A DNA stretch of 64,000 bases, taken from assembly GCA_016714905.1 (NCBI GenBank), contig JADKBW010000013.1, forward strand, positions 17,411 to 81,410, written 5' to 3'. The position numbers and the translations under genes were made by a program. Origin of the DNA: Flavobacterium sp. (lineage in GTDB: Bacteria; Bacteroidota; Bacteroidia; Flavobacteriales; Flavobacteriaceae). The notes below the pieces were generated by a model that saw nothing but the letters and a program-made list of their open reading frames with translations, was not told the DNA's origin and ran no database searches. Below are positions 11,839 through 21,921 of this stretch, one piece after another; position 1 is the first letter of the stretch; each line of letters begins with the position of its first letter.

Positions 11839-13014
11839 ATGAAACCAATCATACTTGCCACAGCGTTATTCTTTCTTATCGGTAAATCGAACGCTCAAGT
11901 CACTATTTCTAATGGAAAACATGTCTTAGAAATCTCCGGAAGCGTTTCGACTTATCTCAATGAACGCCTTTTAAAATTTGGTGAGGAAGACCGCTCAAAA
12001 AACCGTTTCAAATTGCGAGATGCACAATTAGATCTTGAGGGTCGCGTAGGAAGTGACTACGAATACAATCTAAAAGTCGATTTTGCTGATTTGGCAGCCA
12101 ACAACCAAGGTGCCGAAATTGATCCTGAAAACCCTGGACTTATGGAAGCGACAATGAAATACAAAGGTTTTCAATTTTTCGATATTGAAATGGGATACGG
12201 AAAAGTGTATTATTCTAGAAGTTCCTTAAATCCGTTCAATTTTAGTCCCTACTGGCAAAGAGCGGAATTGGTTCGAGGTTCAATCTTTTCTAGACGTGAT
12301 GTAGGTGTTACTTTGATGAAAAATTTCTGGAAGCAAAGAGCCAATATTTATGTTGGCGCTTATACTGGTTTAGGTGAACTTTCGTTAACCGGAGATAACG
12401 ATCCGAGTGGACAATTAGAATATATTGGACGATTTGATATTTCCTATCCTGCTAGATATCGTTATCGCGAAATTGACGACAGAGTTACTCCTATTCCTAT
12501 GTTCTCCCTTGGAGTCAATGGTCGATTTATGAATAAAAAACTGCCTGCTGGCGAAGCCTTTCCAGACAATGCAACGAGCGAATATGGGATTAAAGTAATC
12601 GATGGAAAAAGATATGTTTATGGTTTGGACGCGTCTTTTCAATATATGGGATTCTCGGGACAGTTTGAAATTCATCAAATAAAGTCCGAACCGCAAAACG
12701 AAAACGATCCAATATTCCAAAACCTAACGCCAAAGCAAACCAAAGGCTATGTTCTTTCTGGCGGTTATATCGCGCAAGCCAATTATTTCATAAAAAACAT
12801 CAAAACAATTGTCTCCGCGCGTTATGAAGAATTAGACTTAAATGATTTGGTCAAAGGGAATTCAGAACGATTTTCGACCGCCATTGCATATCAAATGAAT
12901 GGCTATAATGCGATGATCAAATTCCAGTATTTCAATATTATTAAAGAGGAAAGCATTGATCCTTTAAAATGGGATGAACAATTTAGAATCGGAATGCAAT
13001 TTCAGTTTAAATAA
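11839..13014 (+). CDS. Phosphate-selective porin O/P-like outer membrane protein
   Basis: Outer-membrane barrel of 391 residues; signal peptide MKPIILATALFFLIGKSNAQ. The start at 11839 lies immediately after the upstream stop. The body has regular amphipathic strands and the features of the OprO/OprP family: ISGSVSTYLNERL, then the RLRDAQLDLEG-like segment (here KLRDAQLDLEGRVG), then EMGYGKVYYSRSSLNPF. It ends in alternating aromatic strands (FRIGMQFQFK), a normal last strand for a barrel. It is the third gene of the 10417-13014 cluster. Substrate specificity cannot be read from the sequence. Confidence 0.85.
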   Translation: MKPIILATALFFLIGKSNAQVTISNGKHVLEISGSVSTYLNERLLKFGEEDRSKNRFKLRDAQLDLEGRVGSDYEYNLKVDFADLAANNQGAEIDPENPGLMEATMKYKGFQFFDIEMGYGKVYYSRSSLNPFNFSPYWQRAELVRGSIFSRRDVGVTLMKNFWKQRANIYVGAYTGLGELSLTGDNDPSGQLEYIGRFDISYPARYRYREIDDRVTPIPMFSLGVNGRFMNKKLPAGEAFPDNATSEYGIKVIDGKRYVYGLDASFQYMGFSGQFEIHQIKSEPQNENDPIFQNLTPKQTKGYVLSGGYIAQANYFIKNIKTIVSARYEELDLNDLVKGNSERFSTAIAYQMNGYNAMIKFQYFNIIKEESIDPLKWDEQFRIGMQFQFK

Positions 13015-13022
13015 CAAGTGAT

Positions 13023-13919
13023 TTAATCCACCAATACTTTACTTGACTTTACTAATTTTCCTTTTTCAAACAATTGGATAAAATAAAGGCCGCTATTTAA
13101 ATTTTCTCTATTTAACGTGATGCGCTGCCCTGAAATATTGTTGATTTCTCGAACCAATTGCCCAACTGCATTATAAAGTTTCAATGAAACATTGTCAAAA
13201 GCAATGGCTGATTCGATGGAGAGTTCAGAAACAAATGGATTCGGTGAAACGCTAATGTTATCGCTTACCGTATCGCTTTCTTCAACGCCCAACGGAATGA
13301 ATGATAAGCAATCTGGATTTCCAAAAATATGTTCACCGTTTTGAAAACTGCACTTGGTAAAAACCATCGTGCCGCCACTAGCGGAACAAACATTATACAT
13401 ACTGTAATCAGGATAAAAAGGATGTTTATCGCTTCCTACGCCTTCTATCCATACTTGTGTAAGTCTTTCTCCACAATATTCTTCTGTACTTTTTAACGTT
13501 ATTCTTTTTCGAGTCCCACCATTAACAAAAATATAATCAACGGCCGCTGTAAAAGTGTTGCCGTACTGATAAATCGTACTGCCGTTTTCGAGATTAAAAT
13601 CATACAATAATAGGTCAACACTATCAACGATTTTATATACTTTTCTTTCGGCTACATCTTCTCTCAAATAGACTGTGTGAAGCAAATTTGAATAGTTATC
13701 GTAACTTGGAAACTGGTCAATATATTTCTTGTAGGTATAAGAACCAATAATAATATCTTCTGCTTGTTCAATCATTCTTTCTTCAGAAGGCGAACCGTGA
13801 GAAGTCCAATCATAAAGTAACCAAGTGGAGTTGCGGAGCATCGGATGATATTCCTGAGAAAAAGCACTTTCTACACTCGTAAGTAGAAAAAAAACGGCGA
13901 AACATAATAGCGTTTTCAT
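13023..13919 (-). CDS. T9SS type A sorting domain protein, unknown function
   Basis: Secreted protein of 298 residues. Signal peptide MKTLLCFAVFFLLTSVESAF, cleaved near FSQ. The C terminus is a clear T9SS type A sorting domain beginning ISVSPNPF and containing SLKLYNAVGQLVREI and LNSGLYFIQLFEKGK. The central region has four cysteines (EYCGE, YNVCSA, FTKCS, PDCLS) and no motif I recognise. The ATG at 13919 is preferred over an in-frame TTG three codons upstream. It is convergent with the porin gene, only 8 bases apart. Confidence 0.85.
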   Translation of the reverse strand: MKTLLCFAVFFLLTSVESAFSQEYHPMLRNSTWLLYDWTSHGSPSEERMIEQAEDIIIGSYTYKKYIDQFPSYDNYSNLLHTVYLREDVAERKVYKIVDSVDLLLYDFNLENGSTIYQYGNTFTAAVDYIFVNGGTRKRITLKSTEEYCGERLTQVWIEGVGSDKHPFYPDYSMYNVCSASGGTMVFTKCSFQNGEHIFGNPDCLSFIPLGVEESDTVSDNISVSPNPFVSELSIESAIAFDNVSLKLYNAVGQLVREINNISGQRITLNRENLNSGLYFIQLFEKGKLVKSSKVLVD

Positions 13920-14064
13920 AGTATTCAATTTTAGGATAATAAAAAGTAGATTTGGGATCTTCTTTGATTTCTACAACAAAATTAAAGACTTCCTCTTAAC
14001 TACCTTCTTTTATTCCGTAACTAACTTATAAAAACGTTGAAGCGCATTTTTAACATCAATTTCA

Positions 14065-14098
14065 TAAAAAAAGCCTCGACAAATCGAGACTTTTTTTT
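14065..14098 (-). terminator. Terminator after the SIMPL gene
   Basis: Stem AGTCTCGA / TCGAGGCT (one G-T pair) with a 4-base loop and long A and T runs. It lies just past the stop at 14116. Confidence 0.8.
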
Positions 14099-14115
14099 CA
14101 TATTTTCACTAATGT

Positions 14116-14811
14116 CTATTCTAAGACAAAGCTCACACTGACATTCACCACCAACTCTATTTCACCAGTTGCTAAAGTTTCTCTTGGCGCTCCACCTCCA
14201 CCGTCTGCCATGGCCATGGCTTTCATTTCATACATCGGTCTTGGCGGATAATACGCTTGTGAATTATCAGAAATCGTCATCGCTTTTCCAACTTTTTGAT
14301 TTAAAACGGAAACAAAATCTTCCGCTTTGGCTTTCGCATTTTGAATGGCTAATTTTCGAGCTTCTGTTTGTAATGCTTCCATTTTTGAAGACTTGAATTC
14401 AACATTGTCAATTCTATTAATTCCTAAATCAACTAAACCATCCATCAACGTATCGTATTTGTTCAAATCTTTTAATAGTACAACTACCGTTTGCGTCGCC
14501 ATATAATTGCTTTTCTTCTTTTCGTAATCGTAGTTCGGATACAAGTTAACCCGTTGCGTTTGAAAATCCTCTTTTGCAATGTTCATTTTCTTGATGTACT
14601 TCAATACCGCGTCAATCTTTGTGTCATTTTCCTTTTTAACATCGGTCGCTTTAGCGCCTTTCGTTTCAACTGAAATCGAAATTGCTGCTTGATCTGGCGT
14701 TACTTTGACCTTTCCTTCACCGGAAACATTAATCATCGGAATAGGTTTGATTTCCTGGGCTTGCGTAAAGGTTGTAAATAACAAGACTAAAATTACTGCT
14801 GTTTTTTTCAT
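14116..14811 (-). CDS. SIMPL (DUF541) domain protein, periplasmic
   Basis: Protein of 231 residues with a signal peptide (MKKTAVILVLLFTTFTQAQ). The SIMPL domain fills the rest: INVSGEGKVKVTPDQAAI at the start, AIQNAKAKAEDFVSVL in the middle, and a final strand ELVVNVSVSFVLE. Family members are periplasmic or envelope proteins (BP26, YggE) linked to stress tolerance, with no known enzymatic activity. It lies 50 bases downstream of the rhomboid gene on the same strand. Confidence 0.9.
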   Translation of the reverse strand: MKKTAVILVLLFTTFTQAQEIKPIPMINVSGEGKVKVTPDQAAISISVETKGAKATDVKKENDTKIDAVLKYIKKMNIAKEDFQTQRVNLYPNYDYEKKKSNYMATQTVVVLLKDLNKYDTLMDGLVDLGINRIDNVEFKSSKMEALQTEARKLAIQNAKAKAEDFVSVLNQKVGKAMTISDNSQAYYPPRPMYEMKAMAMADGGGGAPRETLATGEIELVVNVSVSFVLE

Positions 14812-14861
14812 GGATAACTATTTTTAAAATTTCGAAACTCCGTTTACCAAAAGACATGCCA

Positions 14862-15503
14862 CTATAATTTTCCAGCTTTAGCCAATACAAAAAGCAAGAC
14901 AATAGGAATGGCCAACAAAACAACCATAAAAGTATTCTCAGTGAGCATTTCAGGTTGCTTTAAAATCGTAATCAAATAACCACCAATGGCTCCACCAAAA
15001 TGTGCAGTATGTCCAATATTGTCGTTTTTTGCCTTCATTCCATAAATAGAATAAAGCAAATAACCAATTCCAAAAACATAAGCTGGAATCGGAATGGGGA
15101 TAAAAAACAAGTACAAACTCATATCCGGATGCAACAATATCGCCGAATACAAAACGCCTGTAACCGCGCCGGATGCGCCAATTGCTCGATAACTGTAATC
15201 ATCTTTGTGAAATAGCAAAGTCAACAAACTGCCGAATACCAAACTACCGAAGTAAATCACTAAAAATGAAAAACTATCAAAAAAATTAATAACTACTGGT
15301 GCAAACATATACAAAGTAAACATGTTGAAAAACAAATGTCCCCAATCCCCGTGCAGAAAAGCAGAGGAGAACATACGAACGTTTTCTCCTGCTCGAATAC
15401 TACCAATATGAAATTCGTATTTTCTAAAAAATGAAAGGTCATTAAATCCCTTAAAGCTTGTCAAAACTGTAATTCCAATAAGCAGAAGAAGTGTCGGATG
15501 CAT
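14862..15503 (-). CDS. Rhomboid family intramembrane serine protease
   Basis: Protein of 213 residues with about six membrane segments. The catalytic serine is in GASG (Ser111, followed by AVTGVL) and the partner histidine is His168 in HTAHFGGAIGGY. The conserved HGDWGHLFFN motif (His51, His56, Asn60) is also present. All residues needed for the Ser-His dyad are there, so it should be active. It cleaves within membrane segments of other proteins; the substrate is unknown. Confidence 0.92.
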   Translation of the reverse strand: MHPTLLLLIGITVLTSFKGFNDLSFFRKYEFHIGSIRAGENVRMFSSAFLHGDWGHLFFNMFTLYMFAPVVINFFDSFSFLVIYFGSLVFGSLLTLLFHKDDYSYRAIGASGAVTGVLYSAILLHPDMSLYLFFIPIPIPAYVFGIGYLLYSIYGMKAKNDNIGHTAHFGGAIGGYLITILKQPEMLTENTFMVVLLAIPIVLLFVLAKAGKL

Positions 15504-15583
15504 GGTCGTTTATATTTTTGTAAAAATAGAAATTGTTTCTATAGCTTTTGTTAAACTCACTAATTTAAATCCTCATTTAAATG

Positions 15584-15591
15584 TATATTTG
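15584..15591 (+). promoter_or_regulatory. Bacteroidetes -7 promoter element
   Basis: TATATTTG matches TANNTTTG and lies 17 bases upstream of the ATG at 15609, giving a very short leader. Confidence 0.6.
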
Positions 15592-15608
15592 CCCAAATAA
15601 AATACTAC

Positions 15609-16490
15609 ATGCAGTTATTAGTTTATCTACTAATCTATCCGATAATTTGGGGCATATCAATGTTGCCGTTCCGACTTCTTTACATTTTTTCAGATTGCGT
15701 TTACGGCATTGTATATTATGTTATCGGTTACCGAAAGAAAATCGTGCGAGAAAATTTAGCCATTGCATTACCACATTTATCAGATAAAGAGCGCCTCATT
15801 ATAGAAAAAAAATTCTTCCACCATCTTTGTGATACTTTTCTTGAAATGGCTAAAACCATGACCATTTCGCAAAAGGAAATCGAACGTCGTTACAAGTTTA
15901 CGAATCTAGAAGTTTATCTAGAATTAGAAAAAAAACAAAAAAGTATTGCGCTGCTGTGTGGTCATTACGCCAGTTATGAATGGGCGGTTTCGATGAATTT
16001 CTATATCAATCACAAGGGAATCGGTATTTACAAACGTATTGCCAATAAGTATTTTGACAAGCTAGTTCAAGATATTCGTTCTCGATTTAAAGCACATTTG
16101 GTCACCACCAAAGAAACGATTCCAACGATCAGTAAGAATTTTAGAGACAAAACACTTTGCGTCTATGGATTTGCAAGCGATCAATCTCCAAAAATAGCAA
16201 CGACCTACCATTGGGGAAAATTCATGGGAATTGAAGTCCCGGTGCATACGGGCGGTGAAATGCTGGCGAAAAAATACGATATGAATGTGATTTTTTTAAG
16301 AACTAAAAAAGTCAAACGCGGGTTCTATGAAGCGAGTTTTGAAGTCTTGAGCGAAAACGTTAAAGAAGTTCCGAATTATGAAATTACAGATAAGTTCATG
16401 ACGTTGTTAGAACAACAGATTTTAGAAGCGCCTGAATACTACTTATGGACGCACAAGCGCTGGAAACATCAACGAGAAGCTACTTCGTAA
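15609..16490 (+). CDS. LpxL/HtrB-like lipid A acyltransferase
   Basis: Membrane-anchored acyltransferase of 293 residues. A hydrophobic N terminus precedes the HX4E catalytic motif GHYASYEW (His119, Glu124). The second block near residue 200, SDQSPK, is also typical of the LpxL/LpxM branch. Such enzymes add a secondary acyl chain to lipid A from acyl-ACP at the inner membrane. In Bacteroidetes the same family also includes acyltransferases acting on other lipids, so the exact acceptor is open. Its end overlaps the convergent aminotransferase gene by 11 bases. Confidence 0.85.
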   Translation: MQLLVYLLIYPIIWGISMLPFRLLYIFSDCVYGIVYYVIGYRKKIVRENLAIALPHLSDKERLIIEKKFFHHLCDTFLEMAKTMTISQKEIERRYKFTNLEVYLELEKKQKSIALLCGHYASYEWAVSMNFYINHKGIGIYKRIANKYFDKLVQDIRSRFKAHLVTTKETIPTISKNFRDKTLCVYGFASDQSPKIATTYHWGKFMGIEVPVHTGGEMLAKKYDMNVIFLRTKKVKRGFYEASFEVLSENVKEVPNYEITDKFMTLLEQQILEAPEYYLWTHKRWKHQREATS

Positions 16491-17975
16491 ACCACTTTTT
16501 TACCAAATCTTTTTCATAAGACTTCGCATTTTGATGTACGAATTCGTTGGAGCTCCGGTTGTAATTGTAGTCTTTGCCCCACTCTTGATGATGTTTCGCC
16601 ACCTCTTTGATACTAGCGCAAACAAACTCAATTTCAGTATTGGTTGTCGTTGGATGAATAGACATTCGAATCCAACCTGGCTTTTGAATCAAATCACCGG
16701 AATCGATTTGACATACTAAATGATGCGAAGTTGCTTCATCAACATTCAACAAATAATGGCCGTATGTTCCCGCACAACTGCAACCGCCTCGAGTTTGAAT
16801 ACCAAAACGGTCATTCAACATTTTTACACCTAAATTAAAATGCAGATCGTCGATATAAAAGGAAATTACACCCAATCGATCGTGGTGTTGTCCCGCCAAA
16901 ATCTTGATGTTTGGAATAGATCCCAATTCAGAAAAACGTAGTCTACGATTTCGTGTTCACGCTTCAAAATGTTCTCGATGCCCATTTCCTCCTTCAATTG
17001 AATCGCCAACGCCGTTTTGATGGCTTGCAAAAATCCTGGTGTTCCGCCATCTTCTCGATCTTCAATATTGTCGATGTATTTATGTTCACCCCATGGATTG
17101 GTCCACGAAACCGTCCCACCACCCGGATTGTCCGGCACCATATTGCGATACAATTTTTTATTAAACACCAAAACACCTGTCGTTCCTGGTCCACCTAAAA
17201 ATTTATGTGGAGAAAAGAATATTGCATCCAAATAACTTTCCGCGTCTTCCGGATGCATGTCAATTTTTACGTAAGGTCCAGAACACGCAAAGTCAACGAA
17301 GCACAAACCGTTGTTTTGATGCATGATTTTAGCCACTTCATGATACGGCGTACTGATTCCAGTAACATTGGAACAAGAGGTAATAGATGCAATTTTGATG
17401 GTTCGATCTTGATATTTGCTCAATAAACTTCTAAAATTATCCAAACAAAACAAGCCCTTTTCACAAGCTGGAACAATAACAACATCCGCAATCGTCTCCA
17501 ACCACGAGGTTTGATTAGAATGGTGTTCCATGTGAGAGATAAAAACAATCGGCTTGTCTTCTTGTGGCACTTTCGTATAGGCTTTCAAATTCTCAGGAAC
17601 TTTCAATCCTAAAATACGTTGAAATTTATTGACAACACCTGTCATTCCGGTTCCATCTGTAATCAAAACATCGTCGCTGTTCGCATTGACATGATGTTTG
17701 ATAATATGCCGCGCTTCGTGATACGCTAAGGACATCACAGTGCCAGAAACGGTAGTTTCAGTATGCGTATTGGCGACGAACGAACCGAACTCATTCATCA
17801 TCTTTTCTTCAATTGGTCGGTACAATCTGCCACTCGCTGTCCAATCCGTATATATGATTTTTTTCGTTCCAAATGGCGATTCGAATTCTTGATTAATACC
17901 AATAATATTGTCGCGATATTGCTGAAAATAGCGTTCTAATTCTGTTGGTAACGTCATCGTATCGTTGGAAATCAT
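16480..17975 (-). CDS. Class V aminotransferase (cysteine desulfurase-like), one frameshift
   Basis: PLP enzyme of about 498 residues. The Schiff-base lysine is in SPHKFLGGPG (about Lys258), the ring-stacking histidine in SHMEHHSN, and the PLP-binding aspartate in CFVDFACSG. The C-terminal part contains GGCSCAGTYGHYLL, so a cysteine is present where desulfurases carry the active-site Cys. As read, the gene splits at 16932-16936, where one A is missing from a run; restoring it joins VDYVFSELGSIP. The start at 17975 is chosen because homology begins there; the ORF extends 34 codons upstream without conserved sequence. Whether it mobilises cysteine sulfur or transaminates another amine is not decided by the sequence. 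Confidence 0.85.
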
Positions 17976-18121
17976 AGTAGTTGAATTTGGATTCAAAGAT
18001 ACATGTTTTTTGGTTTTTAGGAGTATCCAAGAACCGTTGATTATTGTCGACCGACATGCACAATTTAAAGACCGCAAAAAAAAATCTAACTATCTAAAAA
18101 TCTTACAGTCTTACAGTCTAA

Positions 18122-19510
18122 TTAAATCCCCGCCACAGCCTTAATCTCGTCAATTATTCTCAACGCCAATTGATTAGCGGCTCCTTGTGTCGGTGCCTCG
18201 GTATAAATACGAATAATCGGCTCGGTATTGGATTTTCTTAAATGAACCCATTCGGTTGCAAAGTCAATTTTTACGCCGTCAATGGTAGTAATATCTTCAT
18301 TTTTGTATTTTTCGGTCATGGCTTCCAAAATCGCATCCACATCAATTTGCGGTGTCAATTCGATTTTGTTTTTACTCATATAGTATTGCGGATAACTCGC
18401 TCTTAATTCCGCTACTGTAACATCCAAATTGGCCAAATGCGTCAAGAACAAAGCCACACCCACCAAACTATCACGACCATAATGCAACTCTGGATAAATA
18501 ATCCCGCCGTTTCCTTCACCACCAATAATCGCATTGGTTTTCTTCATCAATTCCACCACATTCACTTCACCCACGGCACTAGCTTGGTAACTACCACTAT
18601 ATTTGTTGGTTATATCACGCAAAGCTCTTGAAGACGACATATTTGAAACGGTATTGCCCGGCGTTTTACTCAATACATAATCCGCGCACGCCACCAAAGT
18701 GTATTCTTCACCAAACATTTCACCGTCGTTAGAGATGAAAGCCAAACGATCGACATCTGGATCGACTACAATTCCAAAATCGGCTTTTTCTTCTAAAACC
18801 AATTTACATATATCGCCCAAATGCTCTTTTAAAGGCTCTGGATTATGAGGGAAATGACCATTCGGTTCGCAATATAATTTGACCACCTCTACGCCCATTT
18901 GCTCCAATAGATTTGGAATTACGATACCTCCAGAGGAATTCACACCATCCACAACCACCTTAAATTTTCTTTTCGCAACCGCTTCAGCATCCACCAAAGG
19001 CAAATTCAAAACTTCATCTATGTGAATGTCCATATAGGCATCATTAATGGTAATTGTTCCAAGCGAATCAACATCAGAAAAATCAAAGGCTTCTGCTTCG
19101 GCAATTTCAAGGATTTTTGCCCCATCAGCGCCACTTAAAAATTCACCTTTTTCATTTAATAATTTTAGCGCATTCCATTGTTTTGGATTGTGCGACGCGG
19201 TCAAAATAATACCACCATGTGCTTTCTCCAAAGGAACGGCTACTTCAACGGTTGGCGTTGTCGACAAACCCAAATCGATGACATCAATGCCCAAACCGAT
19301 GAGCGTATTTACTACTAAATTATGAATCATCGGTCCCGAAATTCTAGCGTCCCGGCCTATGACTACAGTTAGTTTTTCACTTTTAGAATAGGTCTTAAGC
19401 CACGTTCCGTACGCGGATGCAAACTTTACGGCATCTACCGGCGTTAAGTTATCTCCGACTTTTCCTCCTATGGTTCCGCGAATTCCTGATATCGATTTGA
19501 TTAATGTCAT
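18122..19510 (-). CDS. glmM: Phosphoglucosamine mutase
   Basis: Alpha-D-phosphohexomutase of 462 residues. The phosphoserine loop is TASHNP (Ser106), the metal-binding loop is DPDVDRLAF (Asp250, 252, 254), and the sugar-binding loop is GGEGNGGIIYP. The C-terminal phosphate-binding segment is RKSNTEPIIRIYTEA. It probably converts glucosamine 6-phosphate to glucosamine 1-phosphate for UDP-GlcNAc, peptidoglycan and lipid A synthesis. The GNGG loop differs from the bacterial GEQSGH type but is usual in this phylum, so phosphomannomutase activity cannot be excluded. Confidence 0.88.
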   Translation of the reverse strand: MTLIKSISGIRGTIGGKVGDNLTPVDAVKFASAYGTWLKTYSKSEKLTVVIGRDARISGPMIHNLVVNTLIGLGIDVIDLGLSTTPTVEVAVPLEKAHGGIILTASHNPKQWNALKLLNEKGEFLSGADGAKILEIAEAEAFDFSDVDSLGTITINDAYMDIHIDEVLNLPLVDAEAVAKRKFKVVVDGVNSSGGIVIPNLLEQMGVEVVKLYCEPNGHFPHNPEPLKEHLGDICKLVLEEKADFGIVVDPDVDRLAFISNDGEMFGEEYTLVACADYVLSKTPGNTVSNMSSSRALRDITNKYSGSYQASAVGEVNVVELMKKTNAIIGGEGNGGIIYPELHYGRDSLVGVALFLTHLANLDVTVAELRASYPQYYMSKNKIELTPQIDVDAILEAMTEKYKNEDITTIDGVKIDFATEWVHLRKSNTEPIIRIYTEAPTQGAANQLALRIIDEIKAVAGI

Positions 19511-19524
19511 TTTAAAGTTTAAAA

Positions 19525-19656
19525 GGTTATAAGTTTAGAAAGTTTAGTTTAGCAGCAGCAAATATAATTAAACTTATAGAGTTCGTAAACAGCAACATTC
19601 AAAGAAATTTCTAAATTTACAAAACCTAAACTTCTAAACTTTCTAAACTTATAACC
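19525..19656. repeat. Long inverted repeat between glmM and the AcpH-like gene
   Basis: Perfect 22-base arms at 19525-19546 and 19635-19656 are separated by 88 bases. The arms lie directly next to the starts of two divergent genes, so the repeat covers their shared upstream region. It may be a pair of divergent regulatory sites or an insertion footprint. Confidence 0.75.
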
Positions 19657-19666
19657 TATCTCATAA

Positions 19667-20251
19667 ATGAATTTCCTAGCCCACATCTATCTTTCCGGCG
19701 ATAACGATTTGATCAAAATCGGAAATTTTATGGCAGATGGAATTCGAGGAAAACACTATGAGTATTTACCTGCCGAAGTTCGGAAGGGAATCGTTTTGCA
19801 CCGCGCCATCGATACCTACACCGACGCGCATCCGATATTTAGACAAAGTACCAAACGCTTGCATCATCGATACCATCATTATGCTGGAGTTATTGTCGAT
19901 GTTTTCTACGATCACTTTCTAGCCAAGAATTGGTCAAATTATTCTAATGAAAAATTAGAAGATTTTGTTGAGCGATTTTACCAATCTTTAGAAACGCATC
20001 TCGACATATTAACGGAGAAAACACTGCACATGAAACCCTATATGATTCAACACAATTGGTTGGTCAACTATCAGTATACAAAGGGCATTGCACGAATCCT
20101 AACGCAAATGGATCACCGTACCAAAGATGTTTCTCAAATGCAATATGCCATTGAGGAATTAGAACAATATTATGACGAATTTGAAGGGGAATTCACAGCT
20201 TTTTTCGAGGATTTAATTGCGCATGTGCAACTAAAGAAGATCGAATTATGA
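19667..20251 (+). CDS. Acyl carrier protein phosphodiesterase-like protein (AcpH family)
   Basis: Protein of 194 residues beginning MNFLAHIYLSG, with the family's metal-ligand pattern: His at residue 6, GNFMADGIRG, LHRAIDTYTDAHP and VIVDVFYDHFLA. These histidine and aspartate motifs match the AcpH (DUF479) HD-like fold, which removes 4'-phosphopantetheine from ACP. Its stop overlaps the start of ggt by 4 bases (ATGA), indicating translational coupling. Activity in Bacteroidetes is assigned by family only. Confidence 0.88.
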   Translation: MNFLAHIYLSGDNDLIKIGNFMADGIRGKHYEYLPAEVRKGIVLHRAIDTYTDAHPIFRQSTKRLHHRYHHYAGVIVDVFYDHFLAKNWSNYSNEKLEDFVERFYQSLETHLDILTEKTLHMKPYMIQHNWLVNYQYTKGIARILTQMDHRTKDVSQMQYAIEELEQYYDEFEGEFTAFFEDLIAHVQLKKIEL

Positions 20252-21920
20252 AAAGATTACTACTCTCCTATTTTCTATTTCAATATGCTGCAATAGTTCT
20301 CGGGCAAACTGGGTTGATTACTTCTACAGCGATGGTCGTTTCCGCTCGTGAAGAAGCTTCTCAGATTGGCGTTCAAATCATGCAACAAGGTGGAAATGCC
20401 TTTGATGCTATGGTCGCGACTGAATTGGCTTTGGCCGTGGCTTATCCGTATGCGGGCAATATCGCTGGCGGTGGATTTATGGTCTATCGCAAAGCCAACG
20501 GTGACAGTGGCGCTTTGGATTATCGGGAGAAAGCACCGTTGAAAGCGAGCAAAGATAATGTTCTCGACAAAACAAAGAGGTAATTCCACAATTGAGTGTC
20601 AACGGCGCCATGGCTATCGGAGTTCCCGGGACCATTGCCGGCGTATTTGCGGTGCATCAAAAATTTGGAAAATTACCTTTAAAAACAATCATGATGCCGG
20701 TGATTGCTTTGGCAAAAAAAGGCGTGGTCATTACAGAAAAGCAATTAAAACAAATCAATAATAATCAAAAGGAAATCAACAAAATAAGCGGCTCCGAAAC
20801 CATGTACGCCAAAACCTATAACGTTGGCGATACGATCAAATATCTAAATTTGGCGGCTACTTTAGAGCGCATTTTGAAAAATGGTTCCTCTGAATTTTAC
20901 AAAGGTGAAACCGCTCAGAAAATGGTCGACTTCATTCAAAAAAACGGCGGCATACTCAGCATGGAAGATTTGTCAAAATACGAAGTCAAGTGGAGAAAAC
21001 CCATCACCTTTTCCTATAAAGATTTGAAGATTGTTTCGATGTCTCCACCATCCAGCGGCGGAATCACATTAGGACAAATTATGAAAATGATTGAACCGTA
21101 TCCAGTTGCAACTTATGGACATAACTCCGAGAAATATATCCAATTACTGACCGAAGCAGAACGGCGTGCGTATGCGGACAAAAACTTTTTCTTAGGCGAT
21201 CCTGATTTTATTAAAATCCCTACAAACCAGTTACTTGATAAAAAATACCTCAAGCAACGCATGACAAATTTTGATTGGAAAAAAGCCTCGCTTTCTTCTC
21301 AAGTTTCGCATGGAAACATCACCATTTCAGAAAGCAATGAAACCACGCATTACTCGATTGTCGATGCCGAAGGAAATGCCATTGCTGCAACCACAACGCT
21401 CAATGGCGCCTATGGATCTAAATTGTATTCTGAGGAATTGGGGTTCTTTTTCAACAACCAAATGGATGACTTTAGCTCCAAGCCTGGCGTGCCGAATTCC
21501 TATGGTTTGATCGGAGCCGAAGCCAACAGCATTGCTCCAGAAAAAAGAATGCTCAGTTCTATGACACCAACCATCGTAGAACAAAAAGGAAAATTACTAA
21601 TGGTCTTGGGCTCGCCCGGCGGTTCTACGATTATTACTTCGGTATTGCAAACGATTTTAAATGTCTATGAATTCAAGATGAATATGCAGCAAGCCGTCAA
21701 CGCGCCACGATTTCACCACCAAGGATTGCCCGACGAAGTATTATTTGAACCGAATAAGTTTGCTCCAAATTTGATCTACAGTTTGCGAAAAAAAGGATAT
21801 TTTGGTAACGAAAAGAGCGCGCCGGTCATTGGAAAAGTCGATGCCATTCTAAGATTGCCAAACGGACAACTCGAAGGAGGCGCAGACCATCGGGGCGACG
21901 ACAATGCAAAAGGATTTTAA
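20248..21920 (+). CDS. ggt: Gamma-glutamyltransferase (one frameshift)
   Basis: Secreted Ntn-hydrolase of about 557 residues. Signal peptide MKRLLLSYFLFQYAAIVLGQ; the large-subunit start reads EEASQIGVQIMQQGGNAFDA. The nucleophile threonine that begins the small subunit after self-cleavage is in ETTHYSIVD (about Thr367), followed by ATTTLNGAYGSK and the GSPGG oxyanion motif. It transfers or hydrolyses the gamma-glutamyl group of glutathione in the periplasm. The frame breaks at 20569-20572, where one A is missing from a run; restoring it gives KNKEVIPQLSVNGAMA. Coupled to the upstream AcpH-like gene; the next gene starts 2 bases after the stop. Confidence 0.9.
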
Positions 21921-21921
21921 G

